Origin: Spirochaetales bacterium
Lineage (GTDB): Bacteria > Spirochaetota > Spirochaetia > DSM-2461
Direction of reading: 5' to 3'
Assembly (NCBI GenBank): GCA_016936555.1
Contig: JAFGXR010000080.1
Coordinates: 1-64,000, forward strand
DNA length: 64,000 nucleotides
The notes below the pieces were generated by a model that did not search any database, was not told the origin of the DNA, and saw only the letters and a program-made list of their open reading frames with translations. Shown here in pieces: positions 33,874 to 42,260 of the stretch. Within the stretch, counting starts at the first letter, position 1, and every line of letters starts with the position of its first letter. The position numbers were made by a program, and so were the translations under genes.

Positions 33874-34349
33874 TCGGAAGTCAGCAGCTGCCCCAGAGTC
33901 TGAAGCTCGGGCATTCTCTCATATACAGGAGGCTTGACCTTATGGGATTCCTTATCGAGCTGAACGACTCTCATATAGAGATCGCTGACGTCATCGGCTA
34001 AAACGCTCATATTGGTTCTGAGATTGTCAACGGCCAGCATCTGAAGGATTTTTTCATCACCGGGAGCCTTTCCGTTGAGTGAGCCGCGCAGGTAGGGGTA
34101 GACCTCTTTTCGGACCTTATAGATATAAGTAGCCAGAGCCAGGATGCCCAAATAAAGTTCATCAAACCGGTACCCGTGCAGTTTAAAAGAATCGACTTTC
34201 TCCGTGAGAGGCTGCATAGCCATTCTCGTATTGGGAGGCAAATCCATAGAAATGAGAGCAGTGCGAACGTAACTGTTATTTATACTGCTTTTAAAATGCT
34301 CAGACAATCTCTCTATTACTGAGATTGTCTGCATATCCGATACGGGCAA
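33870..34349 (-). CDS. Conserved-looking hypothetical protein
   Basis: 159-residue soluble helical protein that I do not recognise. It has ISVIERLSEHFKSSINNSYV near 9-28 and KVDSFKLHGYRFDELYLGIL near 51-70. The TTG at 34349 has GGAG seven bases upstream; the alternative ATG at 34334 has none so placed. It overlaps the VanZ gene by four bases and lies 45 bases after the radical-SAM gene, so the three may be one operon. Confidence 0.6.
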   Translation of the reverse strand: MPVSDMQTISVIERLSEHFKSSINNSYVRTALISMDLPPNTRMAMQPLTEKVDSFKLHGYRFDELYLGILALATYIYKVRKEVYPYLRGSLNGKAPGDEKILQMLAVDNLRTNMSVLADDVSDLYMRVVQLDKESHKVKPPVYERMPELQTLGQLLTSD

Positions 34350-34394
34350 TTTCCGACTCCAGTGCTTTTTTGAAAAACAGTATATAGTATAGTA

Positions 34395-35315
34395 CTAAAA
34401 AAAAACACCCTGTTTTGTTCCCCTCCTCAGTAATTCTTCACGGAGCCTGTTGTATATGATAGTTTTATCGAGCATGGCTCCGGGAACGATGTGGCGCTGC
34501 CGCGGTGTATCGGTCGTCAGGCGCATCACGACTGTATCGGGGGGGATCCTCTCAATGGCATCGGCCAGATAGCGGACATGGCCTGCACTGGAGGGGATAG
34601 CCATTTCCCCGGCTTCGAGCTCCCGGAACATAGCGGTATCAGAGGGGATATGAAGGTTGTGGAATTTGATTCCTTCCGGTTTTAAAGAAGCGACATAGCG
34701 TACCGTTTCCATCATCATGCCGTGATCTTCGCCGGGGAGTCCGAATATAAGGTGAACAGCGATTTTCAGCCCATGATTCCGCAAGCGGCTGAAAGCCTCC
34801 TCGAATTGATCCCGGTCGTGCCCCCTGTTGATCCTTTTCAGGGTTTGTTCATGGGCGGACTGAAGTCCCAGTTCAACCCAGACATCGAAATCATCTCTCC
34901 TGTAAGAGGCGAGCAGGCGGCATGTGGCATCGCTGAGGCAGTCCGGCCTTGTCGAGACAATCAGTTCACGGAATCTCCCCAGAGCCAGACTGTCATCATA
35001 GAGCTTTTTCAGTTGTCTCACAGGAGCCCATGTGCTGGAATAAGCCTGAAAATAGAGCATAAAGATCCGGGCATCATAACGGGATTTAAGGACCTTCAGA
35101 TTTCTCTCGATCTGTTCTCGGACATCCTGCTCCGTCTCGCCGATATAAGCGGACCGGGATCCGAAACTGCTGCAGTAGGAACAGCCCGGAAGATTCCGGT
35201 CGACACCCCGGTTGGGACAGGAAAATCCTCCGTCAATAGAGACCCGGTAGGCGGTTTCCCCGTATTTCTGCCGCAGATAACGACTGTAATTCAAAAATGG
35301 TTCATCTGGCTTCAC
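34395..35315 (-). CDS. YhcC-type radical SAM protein (TIGR01212-like)
   Basis: 306-residue radical SAM enzyme. The N-terminus YRQKYGETAYRV-like segment is followed by SIDGGFSCPNRGVDRNLPGC and YCSSFG, giving the cluster Cys triad with the long first gap that marks YhcC-type enzymes (C33, C45, C48 approx.). SAM-binding strands continue (FMLYFQAYSSTWAPV, VWVELGLQSAHEQTLKRINRGHD, AVHLIFGLPGED). The product is unknown. The start is GTG 35315, six bases after GATAAT. Confidence 0.9.
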   Translation of the reverse strand: MKPDEPFLNYSRYLRQKYGETAYRVSIDGGFSCPNRGVDRNLPGCSYCSSFGSRSAYIGETEQDVREQIERNLKVLKSRYDARIFMLYFQAYSSTWAPVRQLKKLYDDSLALGRFRELIVSTRPDCLSDATCRLLASYRRDDFDVWVELGLQSAHEQTLKRINRGHDRDQFEEAFSRLRNHGLKIAVHLIFGLPGEDHGMMMETVRYVASLKPEGIKFHNLHIPSDTAMFRELEAGEMAIPSSAGHVRYLADAIERIPPDTVVMRLTTDTPRQRHIVPGAMLDKTIIYNRLREELLRRGTKQGVFF

Positions 35316-35321
35316 AGTTCC

Positions 35322-35351
35322 ATTATCTTCTCATTAGGCGATGCTGTGCAA
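35322..35351 (-). promoter_or_regulatory. Promoter of the YhcC-type gene
   Basis: On the minus strand TTGCAC (35351-35346), 18-bp spacer, GATAAT (35327-35322), then six bases to the GTG at 35315. Confidence 0.5.
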
Positions 35352-35357
35352 GCGGGA

Positions 35358-35386
35358 TTGACAGATCATAATCTCCTGCATACATT
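35358..35386 (+). promoter_or_regulatory. Promoter of the binding lipoprotein gene
   Basis: TTGACA (35358-35363), 17-bp spacer, TACATT (35381-35386), then seven bases to the ATG at 35394. A TGTGCAAGCG half-site (35345-35354) identical to half of the glgP operator lies just upstream. Confidence 0.6.
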
Positions 35387-35393
35387 ATCTCTT

Positions 35394-36599
35394 ATGAAAA
35401 AGCCGTTCCTCCTCTTTATTCTTTTACCAGTCCTCTTATTCGCGTGCAGCGACAGTAAATCCATTGTACTCTGGAGCGACAGGCAGGAAGTGGCCGATGC
35501 GGTAGAGTTGTACAATATGAGCGGAACGGAATACCGCGTCATTTTTCAGTACAAAAAAGAACTCGTCTCCTCATTCTTCAAGGAGGAGACAAAGCCCGAC
35601 ATTATAATTGGTACGGATCTTTCGAACAGCCTTGTAAAAAATAATCTTGCAGATCTGAAGGAAGCCTTGAAAACAGATGAGTCTTTTTCGGAACTGCTCA
35701 TGTCCCCTTTGATTTCAGGAACAGAACAACACAAGGAATTCCCTCTCGTGCCTCTCTCCTTTTCCCCCCTGACAGCCGTATTCACAAAAGAGAGCAAGAG
35801 AATGCCCCGCAGCTCACTCTATATAGAGATTGAAGAGATGCGGGATCTGGGGATTCAGTTCAACAGTGAAAAGAAAAGAGGATATTCCCCTTACTGGGAT
35901 GAAAGTTTTCTTCTGGCATTTCTCGATTTAAGCGGTGCGGGATTCCGGGAAGACAGCGAAGATCTTCTAGGTTGGAACAGAGAAGAACTGGCGCAGGCAA
36001 CAGACTCCCTTAAGGAATGGCGCGATCTCAATGGCGGCCTGGAAACCATGGATGCCTTTGATGGCAAATACATGTACGATAACCCTGTCAAACTCTTGAA
36101 GGAAGGGAGAAACCTTTTCCGATCTTTCAATCTAGGCGATTACATGACACTTTCAGATTCCATGAACCGGAGTCTCGACTTCTTTTATATTACATTTGGG
36201 TCGAAACTGTACCCGGGAACCGTAATCTACGGCGGAATAAACAGAAACAACCGCTCGATCGATCAGTCGGTACTTTTCATGAAGTGGATCCTTGATAAAA
36301 AAAGCCAGGGGAATATTATTGCTTCAGCATTGAAAAACAGCACGGGAACGTTCGGCTTTCTCGGAGGACTCTCCTCTTTAGATGATGTAAACCGCGAAAT
36401 ACTGGTTTCATACTATCCCGGACTTGAGGGAAAGATTCCCTTGACATCCTACATTCATCGGGAACCGGAAAAACCGGTTGAATACGGAAAAATAAAAGAA
36501 GAACTGCTCGTTCCATGGCTCAGAAATAGCCGCAGAGAGAACGGGGAAACTCTCGAAGAGGCCCTGGAAAAATGGAAAAAACTGAGAATTCCCTTTTAA
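35394..36599 (+). CDS. Extracellular solute-binding lipoprotein
   Basis: 401-residue lipoprotein; signal LLPVLLFACSDSKS with lipobox Cys about 17. It resembles family-1 sugar-binding proteins: KSIVLWSDRQEVADAVELYN near 21-40, KPDIIIGTDLSNSLV near 65-79, EFPLVPLSFSPLTAVFTKES, and a C-terminal YGGINRNNRSIDQSVLFMKWIL. The open frame extends far upstream, but that part is the antisense of the radical-SAM gene. ATG 35394 fits the lipoprotein signal and the promoter. No permease genes are adjacent; the stand-alone ATPase gene follows 90 bases later. Confidence 0.85.
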   Translation: MKKPFLLFILLPVLLFACSDSKSIVLWSDRQEVADAVELYNMSGTEYRVIFQYKKELVSSFFKEETKPDIIIGTDLSNSLVKNNLADLKEALKTDESFSELLMSPLISGTEQHKEFPLVPLSFSPLTAVFTKESKRMPRSSLYIEIEEMRDLGIQFNSEKKRGYSPYWDESFLLAFLDLSGAGFREDSEDLLGWNREELAQATDSLKEWRDLNGGLETMDAFDGKYMYDNPVKLLKEGRNLFRSFNLGDYMTLSDSMNRSLDFFYITFGSKLYPGTVIYGGINRNNRSIDQSVLFMKWILDKKSQGNIIASALKNSTGTFGFLGGLSSLDDVNREILVSYYPGLEGKIPLTSYIHREPEKPVEYGKIKEELLVPWLRNSRRENGETLEEALEKWKKLRIPF

Positions 36600-36628
36600 G
36601 GCAATATCTCCGAACGCACTTTAAATAT

Positions 36629-36657
36629 TTGACAACCTCATTTTTTCGTTATATGAT
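36629..36657 (+). promoter_or_regulatory. Promoter of the stand-alone ABC ATPase gene
   Basis: TTGACA (36629-36634), 17-bp spacer, TATGAT (36652-36657): near consensus. Confidence 0.8.
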
Positions 36658-36692
36658 TCTCAACTATAAGATAAATAATATGGAGGTATACC

Positions 36693-37793
36693 GTGGCAGA
36701 AGTAATTCTGGAAAATGTATCCAAGGTATACGACGGTAATGTAAAAGCTGTCGACAAAGTTAACATTCATATCAACGATCAGGAATTCGTAGTACTGGTC
36801 GGGCCTTCCGGATGTGGAAAATCAACAACATTGAGAATGGTTGCCGGTCTCGAGGACATCACAGATGGTGAACTCAGAATTGACGGCAAGAGAATGAACG
36901 AAGAGGCACCCAAGGACAGAGACATAGCTATGGTATTCCAGAACTACGCGCTCTATCCCCACATGTCAGTTTATGACAACATGGCCTTCGGTCTCAAGAT
37001 CAGAAAGTATCCCAAAGACCAGATTGAAAGCCGTGTACAGGAAGCCGCTCATATCCTCGACATCGAAGAGCTTCTGGAAAGAAAACCCAAAGCCCTTTCC
37101 GGTGGACAGAGACAGAGGGTTGCCGTAGGTCGTGCTATCGTACGTAAACCTAAAGTATTCCTTTTCGATGAGCCCCTTTCAAACCTCGATGCCAAACTGA
37201 GAGTACAGATGAGAGCGGAAATATCTTCCCTCCACACAAGACTCAGCGCAACAATGATCTACGTAACCCACGACCAGGTTGAAGCTATGACCATGGGTGA
37301 CAAAATCGTTGTTATGAAAGGCGGAGTTATCCAGCAGATCGGGTCTCCTCTGAAACTGTACAACGAACCGGTGAACAGATTCGTTGCCGGATTCATCGGA
37401 TCTCCCCCTATGAACATCGCCGTATCCAAGATCGTCGAGGAAGGCGGGAAGCTTATTTCTAAGGAAGCCGGTTTCGAAGTAACTCTGACTGGTGCCATTG
37501 CTGAAAAAATGAAAGCTTATGTCGGCAAGGAAGTTCTGATGGGAATCAGACCTGAAGATCTCGAGTTTACAACAAAGCCCGAAGCAGGAAACAACCTGAA
37601 GGCAACTGTTGAAGTTATCGAGCCCCTCGGTGCGGAAACTCATCTCTTCGTCAACACAAAAGACCACTCAGTTATTGCGAGAACCGCTCCCGATAATATT
37701 TTCAAAGTCGGAGATGAAGTAAACTTCACACCGAATCTCGAAAAGATTCATTTCTTCGATCTTGAAACAGAAACTTCCATTCTTTTCGCATAA
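36693..37793 (+). CDS. Sugar ABC transporter ATPase, UgpC/MsmK/MalK type
   Basis: 366-residue ATPase energising carbohydrate importers at the inner membrane. Walker A is GPSGCGKST (about 36-44), Q loop FQNYALYPHM near 82-91, signature LSGGQRQRVAVGRAI near 134-148, Walker B VFLFDEP near 154-160, and switch His in YVTHDQ near 190. The C-terminal regulatory/TOBE region (EVLMGIRPEDLEF onward) is complete. The start is GTG 36693 with GGAGG nine bases upstream. It is its own transcription unit with a strong promoter and terminator. As in other bacteria with one shared ATPase, it probably serves several importers including the one at 10656-13845. Confidence 0.95.
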   Translation: MAEVILENVSKVYDGNVKAVDKVNIHINDQEFVVLVGPSGCGKSTTLRMVAGLEDITDGELRIDGKRMNEEAPKDRDIAMVFQNYALYPHMSVYDNMAFGLKIRKYPKDQIESRVQEAAHILDIEELLERKPKALSGGQRQRVAVGRAIVRKPKVFLFDEPLSNLDAKLRVQMRAEISSLHTRLSATMIYVTHDQVEAMTMGDKIVVMKGGVIQQIGSPLKLYNEPVNRFVAGFIGSPPMNIAVSKIVEEGGKLISKEAGFEVTLTGAIAEKMKAYVGKEVLMGIRPEDLEFTTKPEAGNNLKATVEVIEPLGAETHLFVNTKDHSVIARTAPDNIFKVGDEVNFTPNLEKIHFFDLETETSILFA

Positions 37794-37808
37794 AATTGAT
37801 GATGATTC

Positions 37809-37839
37809 AAAAAGCCGGTTCCATACCGGCTTTTTTTTT
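37809..37839 (+). terminator. Intrinsic terminator of the ABC ATPase gene
   Basis: AAAAAGCCGGT (37809-37819), loop TCCAT, ACCGGCTTTTT (37825-37835) and further T. Confidence 0.92.
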
Positions 37840-37915
37840 ACCCTTCTCTTTCAAAGGAAATTTAAAGTCCATTGATTTCCCCCCGATATTAAGTTAAAAT
37901 TCAACTGAGCTCAGA

Positions 37916-39700
37916 ATGAAAGATGACATACAGCAAATCAAAGAGAAACTGACAAAGCGGTTAAATGAACTTGTAACAAAAACCGAACAGATTTACCTCG
38001 ATCTCGGCAGAGACTACCCGCAGCTGTTGCAGGAATTGAATAGAAGCATTAGCGAGTCATCCAGTTCGGTAAGCGGAGCCGGCAGTTGTGCATCAACCGG
38101 TTCCATTGATACCATCATCGCCGAAGCTACAGAGATATCAAGTCAATTTAAAGATTCGCTCGCCGCTTTGTATAAAAGGGATGGTGAGCTTTTTGAAATA
38201 ATCGATCGGGGAATAGCGGAAATGGGTGTACTTTCCGGAGTTATTTCCAATATCAAGGAAATCTCGATTGAAATGGAGTTGATTTCCCTCAACGCCATGA
38301 CTGTGGCACTCAAATCCGGATCTGCCGGTAAAGCCTTTTCCTTTATTACCGACGAACTGAAGAAATTATCTGCCCAGACTATCCGCCTCACCGACCAGCT
38401 GACGGAAATCGGCACGTCACAACTGGAAAGCTTTGAAAACTACAGAAAGAAAATCTCTGAAGCCGGGCAGAAACAGAGCGATCTGAACTCCAGATTGAAC
38501 AGTCACCTGGAACAGTCTTTTACGACCTCAAGTATGGCATTGAAAGATTCCAGCGAAATAATGCTCTCTCTTTCCCGCAGCTCAAAGGACATACAGCCTC
38601 CCCTCATGAGAATTATGGAGGAGATACAGCTGCAGGATATAATCAGGCAGTCCATCGATCACATTTATATCTCCCTTGATCAGTTCAAACCCATAGAGGA
38701 CAGCTGGTCAGAAGAAGAGAAGCTCGATGAGCTGGCGTTCCGTAAAATGCTTCCCGATTTGTGCTTTTCCGTTCTCGAAGATGTCAAAAAAGAGATAGAA
38801 GGAAGCCAGATTGTATTCGAAGAACAATCAGCTTCGGTAAAATCCATGCTGGATTCGCTGGAGCAGCGGAGAAGGGATTTCATTGACTCCAGCCTCGATT
38901 CAACGGGAAGGGAAAACAAAAGCATTACAGCACTCAGGGAGGAATCCGTTGAAAGAATTGAAGAACTGATTCACGATGTCAACCTCTCAATAAAAATGAG
39001 TCAGGAGATTTCAGAAGAGGGGATTCAGCTGATAAGGGATCTTCTTGTTCTGCAGAGACAATTCCTTTCTTTTGAGCCCATAATTACCAGATTCCACAAT
39101 ATTATCGTCGCTTCAAAAATCGAAGTTGCCAAACAGGCGGCTCTGGGAGACATGAAGGGAACTGTCTCGAATATGACAAATCTGACAGAGGGGATTGATA
39201 ATGATATATCCAGAGCCCTCGATACGATTAAGCATTTTTTGAAAACAACGGAGAAAACGATAGGCGATTACTCCCTTGTTATCCGCAAAGAGATGCCGGA
39301 GCTGAAAAATCTGACGGCTAGAACTGATGAAAACCAGACGAGGCTCAATGAAAATACCGAATCGCTGATCAATTGCCTCCGGACATTCCGTCTCTTTACA
39401 CCGCGATTCTTCACGCTTTACGGAGAGACAGAGAGAAACCGGAAGAAGCTGAAAGAACTGGAGCAGGGAATATCCCACATGGAAACCCTGTTAAGTACGA
39501 TCAGAAATAATGCGGAAGATGGGTACCACCAGCTGGGCGGAAAAAAAGACATTGAGAGCTGGACCATCCAGAGTCAGCGTTTAAAGAATATTATCGATAA
39601 GTTTACTATTTTTACCCATAAAAAAACAGCCTCCGATCTGGCAGGAACTGTAGTCGAAGCAGAGGAAGCCGCCGAGAGCGGCGAAGTGACATTCTTTTAA
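37916..39700 (+). CDS. Soluble MCP-like coiled-coil protein
   Basis: 594 residues without signal peptide or membrane segment. The segment IKEISIEMELISLNAMTVAL near 113-132, followed by KAFSFITDELKKLSAQT near 140-156, resembles the signalling hairpin tip of chemoreceptors. Most of the rest is coiled coil. The usual receptor sensor domain and HAMP are absent and the tip differs from the canonical NLLALNA-type core, so CheA/CheW coupling is uncertain. The chain ends in GEVTFF. TTGATT-N17-TAAAAT (about 37868-37896) is the likely promoter. Function is not assigned. Confidence 0.7.
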   Translation: MKDDIQQIKEKLTKRLNELVTKTEQIYLDLGRDYPQLLQELNRSISESSSSVSGAGSCASTGSIDTIIAEATEISSQFKDSLAALYKRDGELFEIIDRGIAEMGVLSGVISNIKEISIEMELISLNAMTVALKSGSAGKAFSFITDELKKLSAQTIRLTDQLTEIGTSQLESFENYRKKISEAGQKQSDLNSRLNSHLEQSFTTSSMALKDSSEIMLSLSRSSKDIQPPLMRIMEEIQLQDIIRQSIDHIYISLDQFKPIEDSWSEEEKLDELAFRKMLPDLCFSVLEDVKKEIEGSQIVFEEQSASVKSMLDSLEQRRRDFIDSSLDSTGRENKSITALREESVERIEELIHDVNLSIKMSQEISEEGIQLIRDLLVLQRQFLSFEPIITRFHNIIVASKIEVAKQAALGDMKGTVSNMTNLTEGIDNDISRALDTIKHFLKTTEKTIGDYSLVIRKEMPELKNLTARTDENQTRLNENTESLINCLRTFRLFTPRFFTLYGETERNRKKLKELEQGISHMETLLSTIRNNAEDGYHQLGGKKDIESWTIQSQRLKNIIDKFTIFTHKKTASDLAGTVVEAEEAAESGEVTFF

Positions 39701-39758
39701 TATTACACTATATTTGACGAGGCAAATTGAACATGATAGACTTCCACCGGAGGGCGAA

Positions 39759-41180
39759 ATGAAAAAAAACTGGATTTATGTGACCCTTATCTTAGTGATG
39801 CTCATTCTAGCAGGATGTACATCCGATCCCGAAACGACACCGGAAGAACCGGTCGAGGAAACAGTTACTGAAGAGCCTGAACTCCTTTTAGAAGAACCGG
39901 AGGAAACACCGGCTCCTGAAGAACCTGTCGCAACCGCAGAACCTGTCAGCGCGGAAGAGATAAAAGCTGCGGAAGATGCAGTCGAGCGAGCCGATCTTGC
40001 CGGAGCGAAAACCTATGCGGCGGATAAGTTTCTCGAAGCCAACGAAAAACTGGAAGAAGCCAGGACTCTTTCAGAATCGGATCCTGACAAATCAAGAGAA
40101 CTTCTGGGAGCAGCCGTTTCGAAAGCCGATGAAGCTTACCGCCTGTCCGTTGACAGCCAGGTAGCGGAAAAAGTAGCAAAATTGAGACTTCTGGAAAAAC
40201 AGCTCAATGACATAGAAGCGGAAAAATATGCTCCCGATGATTTTAAAATCGTTAAGGAAAGAGCGGATCTTCTTGTATCCTATCTGAATAACGAAGAGTA
40301 TGAAAAGGCCGATAAGCAGTATCATTCGACGCTCCGGGCCATGCAGAACCTCTATGACACAATTGACAATAATATTCGCTGGGTTAAAATCCTTGACCGG
40401 GATACACAGGCCTATATGAGCGATGCCGAAGAAAAGGAAGCCTTTCTCTGGGCTCCGGAAGAACTGGAGAAAGCCAATTACAACTATTCCGACGGCCTGT
40501 CTTATTTCCACAACTACAACCTGTCCGACAGTGAAAAGTCTCTAAAAGAGGCGAAATACTGGGCTTTCACGGCTATACGGCTCAGCGAGAAGCGAAAGAG
40601 ACTCAGCCAGACCGACGAGCTTATGATGTCCGCACTGGAAGAACTGGAAAAGGCTTCGAGAAACCGGGTGATAGAGAGCGATGGAACAATCAGAGAAGCC
40701 TCTCCCTGGGAAGGCGGTCAGTTTATTGATGAGAACCCCGCTGAAAGCACCAGGCCGGACGAATTTTCCGATGACGGTTCATCTCTGAAGGAATACAACC
40801 CCGATGAGCAGCTGAATGACGAAAACGCTATGATAATTGACGGAGAGACAACTGTTCTGGGAGATGAGCAGGAAATGACTCTTCTGGAACAAGCCATAGA
40901 ACTATGGAAACAGGGAGTCAAAGCAAGAGCAGAAGGAAAATACGATATTGCCGATGAGTACTTCAAACAATCAAAAGCCTATTCCGAAGCCTACTCGGCC
41001 AATGCGGTTGCCAACGAATACATTGTCAAAAAAAGAGACACTCTGTGGGCTATATCAGCTATGAAAGAGCACCTGGGCGACCCTTTCCTCTGGACAAAGA
41101 TATGGAGAAGAAACAGTCTCATCATAGAGAATCCTGATCTGATCTATCCCGGTCAGAAACTGATTATTCCACCTAAGTAA
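39759..41180 (+). CDS. LysM-domain lipoprotein
   Basis: 473-residue cell-envelope lipoprotein. The lipobox is LMLILAGCTS (Cys about 20). A Pro/Glu/Thr-rich linker (about 22-75) is followed by helical TPR-like repeats (SAEEIKAAEDAVERAD, AADKFLEANEKLEEA), an acidic linker and a C-terminal LysM domain (YIVKKRDTLWAISAM to NPDLIYPGQKLIIP, about 420-472) for peptidoglycan binding. ATG 39759 has GGAGG seven bases upstream and matches the signal; the frame opens at 39714. Confidence 0.85.
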   Translation: MKKNWIYVTLILVMLILAGCTSDPETTPEEPVEETVTEEPELLLEEPEETPAPEEPVATAEPVSAEEIKAAEDAVERADLAGAKTYAADKFLEANEKLEEARTLSESDPDKSRELLGAAVSKADEAYRLSVDSQVAEKVAKLRLLEKQLNDIEAEKYAPDDFKIVKERADLLVSYLNNEEYEKADKQYHSTLRAMQNLYDTIDNNIRWVKILDRDTQAYMSDAEEKEAFLWAPEELEKANYNYSDGLSYFHNYNLSDSEKSLKEAKYWAFTAIRLSEKRKRLSQTDELMMSALEELEKASRNRVIESDGTIREASPWEGGQFIDENPAESTRPDEFSDDGSSLKEYNPDEQLNDENAMIIDGETTVLGDEQEMTLLEQAIELWKQGVKARAEGKYDIADEYFKQSKAYSEAYSANAVANEYIVKKRDTLWAISAMKEHLGDPFLWTKIWRRNSLIIENPDLIYPGQKLIIPPK

Positions 41181-41188
41181 AATCTATT

Positions 41189-41219
41189 AAAAAGCAGCCT
41201 GAAACAGGCTGCTTTTTAT
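41189..41219. terminator. Bidirectional intrinsic terminator
   Basis: AAAAAGCAGCCTG (41189-41201), loop AAA, CAGGCTGCTTTTT (41205-41217), between the convergent LysM and LPP20-like genes. Confidence 0.92.
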
Positions 41220-41228
41220 TTCACAGTT

Positions 41229-42251
41229 TTATTGAACGAAACTGTCAAAGTATTCGGTCAGCTGTCCGATCAGCTCTTTTTTTATGGCTTTTTCAATTTC
41301 CAGATAGGCCCGGTTCCTTACATCGGAAAGAGATAACGCTGAGACTCTGTCATTTTCTTCCAATGAGACAACAGGTCTACCCTGCTCATCGACAACATCA
41401 ATCGTGAGATAGTATTTCAGATTTTCGTAGCTGTTATCAAGTTCCACCTTTTCGAACAGGAGAGAACCGGTAACAGAAAGCAAGCCAGCAGGATCTACGA
41501 CAAACCCCAGAGATGTAAGTTCATCGGCTATAACAGATGAAACCTTTCCTTCATCGTCATTTCCGATAAACAGCCGGAATGCCATGGACTGGGACGTATC
41601 TCTCCGGCTGTTACGGATCTCATCCATATCATAGGATATCATGATAGTCCGGCTTATCATAAGATTTATGATTTCCAACTGTTCCATCAGGTTTCTGTTT
41701 GCCTGAGCGACAACGTAAGCCGCATCGAGATAGGCATATTTTCTGATAAGAGAGTCCTGCTTACCGGCCCGGGAGAGGAATGAGTTGACAGTCTGCTCGT
41801 TCTCCATAATTCTGCCGCGGTAAATCTGCGCCGTCTCATGTCTGTCGATATAGGCTAGAACATGTACCTGACCCAGTTCGTTGGTCCAGGATTCTCCGAA
41901 ATTGACGTTGATCAGCTCCTGTTCCGCCAGCTGGATAATATTTTCGTTATAGTCGGTTTCTTCCGAGGATTGGACCGAGCCTCCCGAAGAAAACTCTTTG
42001 TATCTGGTCTGAATCGATGTTTCAACCTTGATACTGGTCCTGAAAATCTGAGCCATCGATGCCGCAGCATTCCTCCTGGCATCTTTGAGGGAAGATCCCT
42101 GACCGATTTCGACCAGATAATCGCTCTCAGGATAAGCACTGTATTTATCATCCATCCAGCCCGGCCGGCGGCCTGTAGAACCGGATGTGGTAACACAGGA
42201 AAAAAGAAGCAGCAAAAGGACTGCTATCCCTGCAATTTTAACTATTTTCAT
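41229..42251 (-). CDS. LPP20-like lipoprotein
   Basis: 340-residue lipoprotein; signal LLLLLFSCVTT with lipobox Cys about 19. The start of the mature protein (RRPGWMDDKYSAYPESDYLV) and a conserved DARRNAAASMAQIFRTSIKVE helix near 57-77 match LPP20-type envelope proteins. The rest is a second, unassigned domain. AGGA lies eight bases before the ATG. Last gene of the LpoB-like/COG3014-like/LPP20-like operon, nine bases after the preceding stop. Confidence 0.75.
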   Translation of the reverse strand: MKIVKIAGIAVLLLLLFSCVTTSGSTGRRPGWMDDKYSAYPESDYLVEIGQGSSLKDARRNAAASMAQIFRTSIKVETSIQTRYKEFSSGGSVQSSEETDYNENIIQLAEQELINVNFGESWTNELGQVHVLAYIDRHETAQIYRGRIMENEQTVNSFLSRAGKQDSLIRKYAYLDAAYVVAQANRNLMEQLEIINLMISRTIMISYDMDEIRNSRRDTSQSMAFRLFIGNDDEGKVSSVIADELTSLGFVVDPAGLLSVTGSLLFEKVELDNSYENLKYYLTIDVVDEQGRPVVSLEENDRVSALSLSDVRNRAYLEIEKAIKKELIGQLTEYFDSFVQ

Positions 42252-42260
42252 AAAACATTC

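Noticed and set aside
34722-35393. N-terminal extension of the binding lipoprotein
   Set aside because: The frame is antisense to the radical-SAM gene. The lipoprotein signal and promoter place the start at 35394.
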